Origin: Bacteroidales bacterium
GTDB lineage: Bacteria; Bacteroidota; Bacteroidia; Bacteroidales; UBA932
Direction: 5' to 3'
Assembly (NCBI GenBank): GCA_017561665.1
Contig: JAFZBQ010000034.1
Location: 37,509-101,508, forward strand
DNA: 64,000 nt
The notes under the pieces are model-generated. The model did not search any database and was not told where the DNA came from. It saw only the letters and a list, made by a program, of their open reading frames with translations. Position numbers and translations under genes: made by a program. Every line of letters begins with the position of its first letter. Position 1 is the first letter of the stretch. Shown here piece after piece: positions 9,243-17,974 of this stretch.

Positions 9243-11704
9243 TGGTTTAAATAGATTTTATAGCTGAATGACGGAAAAAAAGGGACGAAACTCGTTCCTA
9301 TTCCCTTAAATGCAACGTACCCAGGATCATACTCGGGATGACTCTTACTCACACCTTCCCTGCTGACTACAGCAAATACGGGGTTAAACTGACAATAGGT
9401 ATTATATAAACTGATATTCCATATATATCTTTGTCCACGTTTTGTCTTCCCGTGAATATTTGCACCAATGTCCAGCCTGTGATAGTCTGGCAACTTGACA
9501 TTATTAGGCGTTTCATACACCCACTGATAAGAGAAACTATTCGAGCTACCATCGCCATCTGCATATACGCCTTGTATGTAACGAGTCGGAAGTGTCATAC
9601 GATTACCACTGTGAAAGTTCCAAGCTCCATATAATTCCCATTTTTTATTAAGCCTCCAATTTGCCTGTAGCGTCAACTTATGACGATTGTCGTTTCTGTC
9701 TCTATACCATCCATAATATATAGACTCTATGTTACGCTCATTCCAGGATAGCGTATAGAACGCGTTGATAATAAGTGATGGTGTCTCATAGCCACAATCA
9801 ACTTCTACCCCATACGAACGGCCTTTACCTGAATAGATAACTGATGTCCAGTCATTCAATCGGGGCAATACGGAGTTTTCTCCGAAATACTCAATTAAGT
9901 TGTTCATCACTTTGTACCATCCTTCAACATTTATATGAACATCTTCTGTAATACTACAATAAATACCTCCTGACAACTGATGAGAAAACATAGGCGGCAA
10001 TTCTGAAGAAGATGGGAGCCAACAATTTGTTGGAAGATCAAGATATGTTGATGCCATCTGATGTAAGAATTGACTCATCTTGGAGTACGATACTTTTAAA
10101 TTAAGATTATCATACCATAGATATTTAATGGCAATGCGCGGTTCCAAAAAGTTCCACTGTTTTCTATCAGCTAAATACAGAATGTTTCGGAAGCCAATAT
10201 TCGCCTTGAGTCTCCGCGTAATAATCAATTCATCTTCTACGTAGACACTCCCTTCCACACAAAAAGTTTTGACTGTATCTTGTTGACAAACGTCGAATAA
10301 CGGAGTCCCTGTGTTGACTCTTGATTCATAGTAATCATAGGTCGGCCAGAATAAATGGCCTTGCATATTTGCTCCGAATCGGATTTGATGATCTTTTACT
10401 GGCCTCCATTTAAAGTAAGCACCAACGCCAACATCATCTACAGTATTTCGATTAATCAATTCAGTTTTATTTTCTATCTCCTCTCGTGATTCATAATACT
10501 TGTAGAAGCCTTCTTCTTTCCAATGATATCTAATGTCCGGGTGGCTTGCTGACCAGTAGCCCATAACAATACTGTTGAACTTGGGAGACCAATCTTTACG
10601 CCAGTTAATTGAAGCCAATATATTACCCCATATCATACGAAGACTGTTATTTTCATTAATCTTATATATTACGGGCTCTTTCGTATCCTCTTCTACAGAA
10701 TTATAGTTTCTGATAAGGTGATCTCTCCCCATAAAAAAGCTTACCGATAGTTGACTATGGTCAGAGAGCCTGTGGGTGATTTTAGCATTAACATCCGTAA
10801 ATGAATATAATAGCATACTCCTTTCTAAAGTTCCTGATGCGGACTGCTTGAGATTACGTAGTTGCGAGATCGGATACATTAAGGCATCCGCCCAGGAACG
10901 TCTCAGGGCTATGTTAAAAGAGGTTTTATCTCTGACTATTGGCCCCTCTAGTTGAATTCGACCCTCCAACAGGCCAACTGATGCTTGCCCTTTAAATTGT
11001 GTAAAGCTGCCCTCCCTCGTTTTAACATCAACCACAGAAGATGTTCTTCCCCCGTATCTAGCAGGGAACCCGCTTTTGAAAAAATCTAAATAGTCTATTA
11101 CATCTGTATTGAAAGAAGATAAAATGCCGCCAAAGTGACAAACCTGATACAATGGTACACCATCCAACAAATAAAGATTATCACTTCCGTCGCCACCGTG
11201 TACATATAGCCTGGAGAGCATCTCAGTGCCCGTTGCCACACCTGGAAGAGACTGAAGTGTTTTTAACACATCGGGACTACTTAGACAAGCAAACGCACTT
11301 TTGAATTTATCACCATCAATCGTAGTCAGTCCAGCTTGAGTATTATTAATATCAAGTTTTATGATCTCGCTAATGGAAGCGGCCGGTAATGTATCAAGTT
11401 GAAATGAATCTATTGATGGACTTAATTGATCTTCAATGGACGCTTTGAGAAGAATATATTTACCTTTTCTAAGCCACTTGATTCCCGTATTCTCAAAGAG
11501 CGTATCAAGTGCATCTTTTAAATGCTTCCCCTTTAAGGATTGACCAGGGAATGAATGAGTTACCGGCAAACTTGCCTCATACACAAAGTACACACCATAT
11601 CGGTCACTAATGGCCTTCATACCATCCTGGACAGTCCCATATGGTTGTGCTGTAGCCACAAAATGCACAAATAAAAAAGCAACTATAAAAGCCACTCGAC
11701 TCAT
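9239..11704 (-). CDS. TonB-dependent receptor with N-terminal STN signalling domain
   Basis: 821 residues. Signal peptide ending ATA-QP near residue 20, then an STN (secretin/TonB short N-terminal) domain at about 20-90, then a plug (about 135-245; HGGDGSDNLYLLDGVPL), then a large beta barrel to the C-terminus. The carboxypeptidase-like domain common in SusC-type receptors is not evident; a short linker stands in its place. Outer-membrane, TonB-energised import is the known role of the family; the STN domain contacts a FecR-type anti-sigma across the periplasm, and that gene is directly upstream with a 4-base overlap. Confidence 0.92.
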   Translation of the reverse strand: MSRVAFIVAFLFVHFVATAQPYGTVQDGMKAISDRYGVYFVYEASLPVTHSFPGQSLKGKHLKDALDTLFENTGIKWLRKGKYILLKASIEDQLSPSIDSFQLDTLPAASISEIIKLDINNTQAGLTTIDGDKFKSAFACLSSPDVLKTLQSLPGVATGTEMLSRLYVHGGDGSDNLYLLDGVPLYQVCHFGGILSSFNTDVIDYLDFFKSGFPARYGGRTSSVVDVKTREGSFTQFKGQASVGLLEGRIQLEGPIVRDKTSFNIALRRSWADALMYPISQLRNLKQSASGTLERSMLLYSFTDVNAKITHRLSDHSQLSVSFFMGRDHLIRNYNSVEEDTKEPVIYKINENNSLRMIWGNILASINWRKDWSPKFNSIVMGYWSASHPDIRYHWKEEGFYKYYESREEIENKTELINRNTVDDVGVGAYFKWRPVKDHQIRFGANMQGHLFWPTYDYYESRVNTGTPLFDVCQQDTVKTFCVEGSVYVEDELIITRRLKANIGFRNILYLADRKQWNFLEPRIAIKYLWYDNLNLKVSYSKMSQFLHQMASTYLDLPTNCWLPSSSELPPMFSHQLSGGIYCSITEDVHINVEGWYKVMNNLIEYFGENSVLPRLNDWTSVIYSGKGRSYGVEVDCGYETPSLIINAFYTLSWNERNIESIYYGWYRDRNDNRHKLTLQANWRLNKKWELYGAWNFHSGNRMTLPTRYIQGVYADGDGSSNSFSYQWVYETPNNVKLPDYHRLDIGANIHGKTKRGQRYIWNISLYNTYCQFNPVFAVVSREGVSKSHPEYDPGYVAFKGIGTSFVPFFPSFSYKIYLNQ

Positions 11705-12165
11705 TCAGAAATAACAATATCGATATCAAGAGCTGCCTCTATAGTAGCAACCACTACTTCCAAATCGTCTTCGGGGAAAGACGCCGTAAGGCGCTTGTCT
11801 GTAGATGGCGCTGTCAGTGAACGTCCATAATAACTAGAAAGTTCATCCAGCACCTCATTCAATGGTGTGTTATCAAAAACGAAGAAATGTGATGCAGACG
11901 ATTGCTCTTCCACTTTTGGTTCAAATTTCTGCGCCTTCATAGACCGAGTCTGTACTATGCCATATATCCCATAACCTCCAGCAAATAGCACAAAAACAGA
12001 TGCAAAAACAGCAGCCACAGCAGCCCACCACTTTTGGCCCCCGGAATGTACCCTTTTATCACCTACTTTTGAATGAAATCTACGGATTGCTTCATCCGTA
12101 TTAAAACGCCCCTCTTGATAACTTCGAGTTACAAAGTCAATATTGTTGTCTTGTTGTATATTCAT
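11701..12165 (-). CDS. Short FecR-like anti-sigma factor
   Basis: 154 residues, about half the usual 300-plus of FecR proteins in this phylum. A short cytoplasmic N-terminus (about 45 residues), one membrane segment at about 46-68, and a C-terminal domain (about 93-152; TPLNEVLDELSSYYG) of the DUF4974/STN-like kind. The central FecR beta domain is missing. It should hold the ECF sigma encoded just upstream and release it when the receptor binds ligand. The 4-base overlap with the receptor gene supports coupled expression. Confidence 0.8.
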   Translation of the reverse strand: MNIQQDNNIDFVTRSYQEGRFNTDEAIRRFHSKVGDKRVHSGGQKWWAAVAAVFASVFVLFAGGYGIYGIVQTRSMKAQKFEPKVEEQSSASHFFVFDNTPLNEVLDELSSYYGRSLTAPSTDKRLTASFPEDDLEVVVATIEAALDIDIVISE

Positions 12166-12215
12166 TTTTCGTGACCGTTTGTATTAAAGACGGATAAACC
12201 ACGAAAAAATCACAC

Positions 12216-12728
12216 TCATTTATGAGAAAAAATGATATTCCTCTTGTTAAGTTTCTTTTTCAGAGACTTCAGGGCTCTTGATATTTGATTGCGGACAGTT
12301 CCCTCAGACACTCCTAACAAGCAAGCAATATCTTTGTGCTTGAGACCATCCCTTTTGTGCAAGAGTAACATTTTACGACGACCAGGGGGCAAAGAATCAA
12401 TGGCATCCCAAATAATTGATTCATCAATTGAACGTGCTAAAACTTCATCGTCAGATATTTCTTGGTTCAAGTCATTTGGAAGCGCCACCATCGGATACGT
12501 TGAATTATGACGGAGATAGTCAATACAGCCATTTCGCACGATTTTTACCAAATATGTCTTTGGTGTATTCACTATTACCCCAGCTTGAACTCTTTTCCAT
12601 AATGAGACAAAAGCATCCTGAACTATATCCTCTACGATGCTAGCGTCTTTCACATAGTGCATAGCATAAAGACACATTGGCTTATAGTAAAGTCGAAACA
12701 ATTGTTCTATATCTTCTCTGCCTTGCAT
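12216..12728 (-). CDS. ECF RNA polymerase sigma factor (FecI-like)
   Basis: 170 residues with sigma-70 region 2 (about 8-75; LYAMHYVKDASIVEDIVQDAF) and region 4 (about 108-160; LPPGRRKMLLLHKRDGLKHKD, then an HTH around GVSEGTVRNQIS). This is the standard small ECF sigma of Bacteroidota TonB-linked systems. It is the first gene of a leftward operon running to 1757 and probably drives that operon itself. No TAnnTTTG box is seen in the 100 bases upstream, which fits autoregulation by a non-housekeeping sigma. Confidence 0.93.
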   Translation of the reverse strand: MQGREDIEQLFRLYYKPMCLYAMHYVKDASIVEDIVQDAFVSLWKRVQAGVIVNTPKTYLVKIVRNGCIDYLRHNSTYPMVALPNDLNQEISDDEVLARSIDESIIWDAIDSLPPGRRKMLLLHKRDGLKHKDIACLLGVSEGTVRNQISRALKSLKKKLNKRNIIFSHK

Positions 12729-12829
12729 TTTTATTATAGCGATAACAAAGAAGACATCTGACAGAACAAATGTCTCATTAATGCGAACATAAAAATCTTA
12801 CTCTGCTAATGCAACTTAATACTGTCAAG

Positions 12830-13069
12830 CTAGCAACTCAACACATCCTTGACAGAATAAATCTTGCTGATTGCGTCAAAAGAAAAGTATTGGTCATCCA
12901 TTATAATATAGTCTTCCCTTTGAACTCTTGAAAGACGTTTAATTTCTGGAAACATTGAAATTGGCACAATCACAATACGGCCATCTGTGAGATAGAAGGC
13001 CATATAGCCCCTTTTCATACTGAAATCTATTTTCTTGATTCCTATAGAGGTGTCTTGATACTTGCACAT
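12830..13069 (-). CDS. DUF2442-like small protein
   Basis: 79 residues. The pattern of a YLTDGRIVIVPISMFPEIKRL stretch broken by YIIMDDQYFSFDAISK resembles DUF2442, a small family often encoded next to DUF4160. Here the DUF4160-like gene lies 12 bases upstream on the same strand. The pair is frequently found on mobile DNA and has been regarded as toxin-antitoxin-like; activity is not shown by sequence. Assignment is by eye. Confidence 0.65.
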   Translation of the reverse strand: MCKYQDTSIGIKKIDFSMKRGYMAFYLTDGRIVIVPISMFPEIKRLSRVQREDYIIMDDQYFSFDAISKIYSVKDVLSC

Positions 13070-13081
13070 ATAATGTCCTCC

Positions 13082-13393
13082 TTATTTGTTGAACTTTTTT
13101 ATTGCAACTTTCTTGCCCGCAAAAACATCGTCAATCTTTTTGTTAAGTTCTTCCCAATGCTTGTCAATGATATCAACTATCATTGACTCATCCGTGGAAT
13201 CTAACTCAGACCAATCGACCTCAACCTTCTTCTGTCCGTTTTCCTCAATCCATATCTTCGCAACCGTGTAGCCTCGATGAGATTTTTTACCTCCCTTGCG
13301 AACAATGTGGATATGACGCCTATTTTCATTTGCATCTGAAGGAAAAACAGACAAAATATAATATAAAAAGATAGCAAGTTTACCCATACGCAC
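13082..13393 (-). CDS. DUF4160-like small protein
   Basis: 103 residues from the first ATG; a second ATG two codons in (13387) is equally likely, because the -7 promoter box lies only a few bases upstream of either. The segment ENRRHIHIV followed by a KIWIEENG strand matches the P/RHxHV core of DUF4160. Precedes the DUF2442-like gene by 12 bases. Putative two-gene toxin-antitoxin-like unit; which partner would be toxic cannot be told. Confidence 0.6.
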   Translation of the reverse strand: MRMGKLAIFLYYILSVFPSDANENRRHIHIVRKGGKKSHRGYTVAKIWIEENGQKKVEVDWSELDSTDESMIVDIIDKHWEELNKKIDDVFAGKKVAIKKFNK

Positions 13394-13406
13394 AATATCT
13401 CATATG

Positions 13407-13414
13407 CAAATATA
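13407..13414 (-). promoter_or_regulatory. -7 promoter box for the DUF4160/DUF2442 pair
   Basis: TATATTTG on the minus strand fits the Bacteroidota -7 consensus TAnnTTTG. The gene start is within about 15-20 bases, so the leader would be very short. No convincing -33 TTTG was found. Confidence 0.5.
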
Positions 13415-13731
13415 ATCGGTTCCATTATAATCGCAAAATGCGGATGTATTGTATTCGCACGCAGATATCCATATGCCATATAATGAAAGACCGAGACTGG
13501 AGTAATAGCATCCAGTGTCTTAATCTGGTTTTTTTCACCCCCCATAGGTACTCGGGAAAGTATCCGATCCTTTTGTTGCTGCCGACTGATTATCACAGGA
13601 ACGCCCTTCGCTCCACCTCATCATTAATTTTTCAACAAATCCTTACTACCTAGCCGGTTCCCTGCATACTTGTTTATTATCTCTGAAAGATGTTTCATGG
13701 TGGAGAACATAAGGGTCACTGACAATACAGA
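13415..13731. other. AT-rich stretch without a supported gene
   Basis: About 320 bases between the receiver-protein stop and the DUF4160 promoter. Overlapping short frames exist on both strands, but none has a plausible start, composition or recognisable product. No hairpin with a T run is seen. Confidence 0.5.
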
Positions 13732-15495
13732 TTATGTGAACGAATTAGGAAAACCAGCACGAGAAATGTAATGGGAAAGTTGAACAAGTAAGTCTGATGA
13801 ATACACTTCTCGAAGATGACCAATGCGTTTAACAGGATAAACTATGTCTTGATTCTTGATAGAAGGAGTTATACCCAACAGCTGCGTAATCCACGACAAT
13901 AATTTAAACAGGGGTTTATCTGCATCAATCTTTCCTTCAATACCAAGCTGCTTAATCTGCGCCTCAAGTTCTCTTAAATTAGAGTGCTTTTGAGATAAGC
14001 GTTCTAGCATTTTAACTTGTATGGGGTGGAGCCTTTCAGAACCCTGCTGACAAACAATTAGTTCTCCAGCTTCATTTAGCGTGGTGTAATCAAGAAGCGA
14101 CAGACTGATCGTCTTGAAATGTGAGTAGTCAACGGCCAATTGTTTATCATCGATTAAGCATGGTAGCGGCTCCTTAGGATGCTTTTCCAATAGTTTTCGA
14201 ATATTATTTTCTGCGTCTGCTATACAATCAACATTCTCAACATATTGATTGATTCGATCAAGTTCTTTTTCCAATTTGTTATAGGGAACGAGGTTTTCCA
14301 CGAGAGGAACCCAGAAACCTATATCATAAATATCAGTTTCTTTACAACGCCCACCAAAAGGTCTTAAAGAAATATTGCAAGGTTGACAGAGCACGATATA
14401 ATACTTCTCTTCGTTAACGCAAAATACATCCCCATTTTGAAGTGGAGTTAATAGTGTATTTAGAGTAGCGCCCGAAATAAAGGTTTCGTCCTGATTAAAA
14501 GACCTAACCAAATCATAATTATAGACACTCTGCATCCTAGGAGGACAAATTTCGTTGATAGAATTAATATCTGAAATATGTCGCTGGAAAAGTAAAGATT
14601 GTTCAATAGAAGAACCTGCCAGTTTATTGCGTATCTCGGTATCAAAAATAATATGAATTAGCCGGAGCATAGTATCAGATTCTCTACATCCCTCCTCTCC
14701 AGAACTCTTAACAATAATCTGTCTATAATCGGCCGGTTGAATAGCAGAGTATCTATCAATTAGAGATTTAGATGCATCGCGAATTAATGCTATCGCTCGA
14801 TCCTTTATGAATTCGACATTCTTTAACCACAATACATTTATTATTCCCTCGACAAATGAATAATAATTTGAATTATTTAGACGTTTTTTAGATATTGGGA
14901 AAACCCCCTTCTTGTACTGCTTACACTGCTCATATTCATCCTCCGGTTCAAATTGTTGTGAAAAAACGCCACAATAAACAAGATCTTCAGGAACGGTCTC
15001 AATGGCATTCTCAGCTAATGCTACGCCATCGCGTCCTTGAACTAAAGGATGAGTACTCTTAATTAGTTTGTCAAATAAAAGTAATGTGGGGACCCCCGAT
15101 TTTATATTCGAGAGGAACTGATCTTTATATTTATCAAGCCACTCTTCTGGGCCACATTGTATACACTTATCCCCGAGAATTTGAATAGCGGCATCTTCAA
15201 ATGCAGTCTTTTTCCCGTTTCTAATTTGCTGGTTGACTTTGTCTTTGTCTGTTTGGTTCAAGGTCTCCAACCATTCAGCAAGAATACCTTCAAAAGGCTG
15301 TTGGGCTTGCTTTGCGACAATTGCTTTTTCTGGAAATGATGGCGAGAAAGCTTCCAGAACGTCGACTGAACTATCATCAAAATAACGAAGTAAAAGCTCA
15401 AGGATATTTGTGAAATCGTCAATGTAGTAAACAACCGTAACCTTTCGGCAATCCAGAACTTTTTGTAATAAAACCTTTGCCTCGTTAATATCCAT
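13732..15495 (-). CDS. Divergent receiver-domain protein of a methyltransferase cassette
   Basis: 587 residues from the ATG at 15495, which overlaps the stop of the upstream gene by one base (TGATG); a GTG three bases further upstream is an alternative start. The N-terminal 205 residues read like an expanded response-regulator receiver: acidic pair Asp27-Asp28 after strand VVYYI, possible phospho-acceptor Asp143 in TLLLFDKL, Ser180 after GVF, and Lys204/205 after a PIS turn. The rest (about 210-587) is unrecognised, has no HTH visible and no membrane segment. It is probably the output or switch partner of the kinase-like protein encoded directly upstream. Confidence 0.75.
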   Translation of the reverse strand: MDINEAKVLLQKVLDCRKVTVVYYIDDFTNILELLLRYFDDSSVDVLEAFSPSFPEKAIVAKQAQQPFEGILAEWLETLNQTDKDKVNQQIRNGKKTAFEDAAIQILGDKCIQCGPEEWLDKYKDQFLSNIKSGVPTLLLFDKLIKSTHPLVQGRDGVALAENAIETVPEDLVYCGVFSQQFEPEDEYEQCKQYKKGVFPISKKRLNNSNYYSFVEGIINVLWLKNVEFIKDRAIALIRDASKSLIDRYSAIQPADYRQIIVKSSGEEGCRESDTMLRLIHIIFDTEIRNKLAGSSIEQSLLFQRHISDINSINEICPPRMQSVYNYDLVRSFNQDETFISGATLNTLLTPLQNGDVFCVNEEKYYIVLCQPCNISLRPFGGRCKETDIYDIGFWVPLVENLVPYNKLEKELDRINQYVENVDCIADAENNIRKLLEKHPKEPLPCLIDDKQLAVDYSHFKTISLSLLDYTTLNEAGELIVCQQGSERLHPIQVKMLERLSQKHSNLRELEAQIKQLGIEGKIDADKPLFKLLSWITQLLGITPSIKNQDIVYPVKRIGHLREVYSSDLLVQLSHYISRAGFPNSFT

Positions 15496-17969
15496 CACGC
15501 AATAATATTAGAAAGATTAATTGCAAAAACATACCTTCGGCCGAACTCGTTCCTCCTTTCATCTAAAACGATGTAGCAACCGATAGCATCAAGCAATTGA
15601 CGCACAATGAATAGTCCTAGCCCTCTTCCTTGATCTTTGGGTTTTGTCGTAACAAAAGGATCAAAGATTGACTCTTCAACAGACGGCGTAATACCACGGC
15701 CATTATCGGAAATGTAGATCCACGGTTTATCTATAACAATTCTAATAACGGGAGAGAAACTGTCACTATTAAGACGATGCTTAAGCCAATACACAGAATT
15801 ATTAGTGAGATTATCTAAAATCTGGATAAACCTTCCTGTATTGATATTGATAGTGAAACTATTATTACATTCAATCGTAAACGCTATCCCCTCGCCTTTG
15901 AGGGCAGAATCATAAAACTCATTTTTCTGCTTTTCAAAAAAACCACAAACATCAAAAGATTCTTTAGATTCCCGAGCATAACGGAGTGCGGGCGAGATAT
16001 GTCTCAATTGGATAGTCATTGCATTTGTGGTAATGCTAACCAGGCGTGAGAAATCTTTGCATAGATTAGTGTCTATCATCCCACGCTCAAGGCTCTTCTT
16101 AAAAGCAGAATTCGCGTCATTGATTCTAAGAATCAGATTAGGGAACTCATGGGTAATTGATTCAGCTGTCAAACCAACTGCTGCTAAGGAAGAAAAGTCA
16201 TCAAGCTGTTGCTCAAGAGTCTCAATCTTAGGTTCAATAAAGTCAACAGACTCTGATATCTTTGATGCCTTTTCTACAAATCCTTCAATTTCTGACAGAA
16301 GAGATTGTGCCTTGATTAGTATACTTGCATTTTCTTTAAGTGCAGCAAGAGCCTGACTTGGAATATTCTCTCCAAAAAGTGATTCGTTCTCTTTGATTAT
16401 CCGAGAAGACGTAACACCACTGTTGGATACATCTTCTTGTAATTCCTTGACTCGGCGTGAATAGGATGATGATACTTCTGCAGTTGCACGGATTTGAGAA
16501 TAAGCATCACGCAGAGTCTTTATACCAGTATTCGTTTGTTTGTTCTTACGAATATACTCATTGAATGACCGTCGTACGGATTCAATAAAACTATTACAAC
16601 TAGCTATAATATAATCACGTGCGATTGTTATAAAGTTAGTTGAGTATTCATTAGAAATGAGTCCTGTTCGGTCGGTTTTATCTTTAAGGTGGTTATTCTC
16701 ACCCTCGCTAATGGCAAAATAGCCAAGAGTATTATCTGGGCGTAGGCCATAAAACGAACTACCCGAAGTTTGACCTTTTCTTAATCCTAGCCAATCGTCG
16801 TCCTTAAAACCAAAGGGGAGGACCGCAAAACCGTCACGATATAATTTGACTCCGGCTTGATTCTTCACATACTCTTTATACTCGGAAACCTTATTGAAGA
16901 TATTAGTTAGTGCTCCACTATTCTCATTGAGGGTGAAATCATATATTCTTCCATTAAAGGGACCTGGATTACAAATGGTGCCGTCTAAAGCAACAAGCCC
17001 AGTCATATCATTATAGACCGAAAACCGTTTGGAAAAGCCAATAAACCCATTCTCTTTCGGGCGTAAGAATGACTGATCCTTTTTTTTAGTGTTGAAAAAA
17101 TAATCAGCAAATTTGGCTCCACCATCTTGTTCAATAAAGGCCTTGTAGTTTTCGATAGCTTGGAGAGAACTCCCAGTCCCCAGTTTTTCGGGCTTAATAT
17201 GACCGGAAACAACTAATTCCTCTCCATCGAAACAGAACTCAAATGATGAAAGTGAAAGTGATAATATACTATCGAACTTTTGCATAACATCGATAGTCTC
17301 ACCATTAACCGACAAAAAGACAAAAAACTTTCTGACCTCTGAAAAGGGAGATATAACTTGTACGATTTGTTCTTTAAAAGAAATAAGTCGCTCTCCGGTC
17401 CAGACATCAGGAGAATGCAAGTTGGAGAGAACAAGTTTTGTCCCTTTAGTGGTAGAAGATGGGAACGAATTAAAACGAACAGGAACTTTCGATAACTGAT
17501 CAGTTGTATCAAAATCTCTCCAATCGAAAGCCACATGAATACGATTAGTACTACCATTAGCAGTTGTGAATATTTCACAATAGTCTGCGAGGCGTTGTGT
17601 GCTAAGTCGGCCGAGTCCTTTGTCTCCAAGTGGGGTTCTATTTTTATCCGTCTTCTTTTTAACCCCGTCCTTCCCCACGCGCTTGCTCGAATAGGATATC
17701 GTCAGCCATGATTTGATGATGGTGTCCTCATTCATCCCGATACCAGAGTCTTCGACAACAATATACCCTTTATGGTTGGGATAAGACAAAGATTCGCCCG
17801 AGTATTGTCCCTTTGTATTGATATCAATCTTGACATAATCGGCATCTGCATCATATGCGTTTTTGACAAGTTCAACCAAAGCGGTCATCTCATCGGGAAC
17901 AAGTTCTTCTCCGAGCTGGCGAATTACATGAGGATTAATATCAAATCTTTTTTCCTTTGTATCAGACAT
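15495..17969 (-). CDS. Protein with two GHKL modules: HSP90-type ATPase plus histidine kinase
   Basis: 824 residues, cytoplasmic. Module 1 is an HSP90/MutL-like ATPase: N-box ELVKNAYDADA (33-43), DSGIG (74-78), GDKGLG (115-120) and a later GTKLVL. A middle region of about 400 residues ends in likely coiled coil (about 500-595). Module 2 is histidine-kinase-like: H-box ITHEFPN with His607, N-box DNLTNNS near 721-727, ISDNGRG near 755-761, and GRGLGL at 783-788. Two complete ATP sites in one chain are unusual. It lies 5 bases after the methyltransferase gene and runs into the receiver gene, so the three look like one operon. Confidence 0.85.
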   Translation of the reverse strand: MSDTKEKRFDINPHVIRQLGEELVPDEMTALVELVKNAYDADADYVKIDINTKGQYSGESLSYPNHKGYIVVEDSGIGMNEDTIIKSWLTISYSSKRVGKDGVKKKTDKNRTPLGDKGLGRLSTQRLADYCEIFTTANGSTNRIHVAFDWRDFDTTDQLSKVPVRFNSFPSSTTKGTKLVLSNLHSPDVWTGERLISFKEQIVQVISPFSEVRKFFVFLSVNGETIDVMQKFDSILSLSLSSFEFCFDGEELVVSGHIKPEKLGTGSSLQAIENYKAFIEQDGGAKFADYFFNTKKKDQSFLRPKENGFIGFSKRFSVYNDMTGLVALDGTICNPGPFNGRIYDFTLNENSGALTNIFNKVSEYKEYVKNQAGVKLYRDGFAVLPFGFKDDDWLGLRKGQTSGSSFYGLRPDNTLGYFAISEGENNHLKDKTDRTGLISNEYSTNFITIARDYIIASCNSFIESVRRSFNEYIRKNKQTNTGIKTLRDAYSQIRATAEVSSSYSRRVKELQEDVSNSGVTSSRIIKENESLFGENIPSQALAALKENASILIKAQSLLSEIEGFVEKASKISESVDFIEPKIETLEQQLDDFSSLAAVGLTAESITHEFPNLILRINDANSAFKKSLERGMIDTNLCKDFSRLVSITTNAMTIQLRHISPALRYARESKESFDVCGFFEKQKNEFYDSALKGEGIAFTIECNNSFTININTGRFIQILDNLTNNSVYWLKHRLNSDSFSPVIRIVIDKPWIYISDNGRGITPSVEESIFDPFVTTKPKDQGRGLGLFIVRQLLDAIGCYIVLDERRNEFGRRYVFAINLSNIIA

Positions 17970-17974
17970 AATGG

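Noticed and set aside
12730-12829. A housekeeping promoter for the ECF sigma operon
   Set aside because: No TAnnTTTG box is found on the minus strand in these 100 bases; only weak TTTG words occur, so no feature is called.
13201-13596. A 131-codon minus-strand frame overlapping the DUF4160-like gene
   Set aside because: It is in another frame, has no recognisable product, and the DUF4160-like frame explains the segment better.
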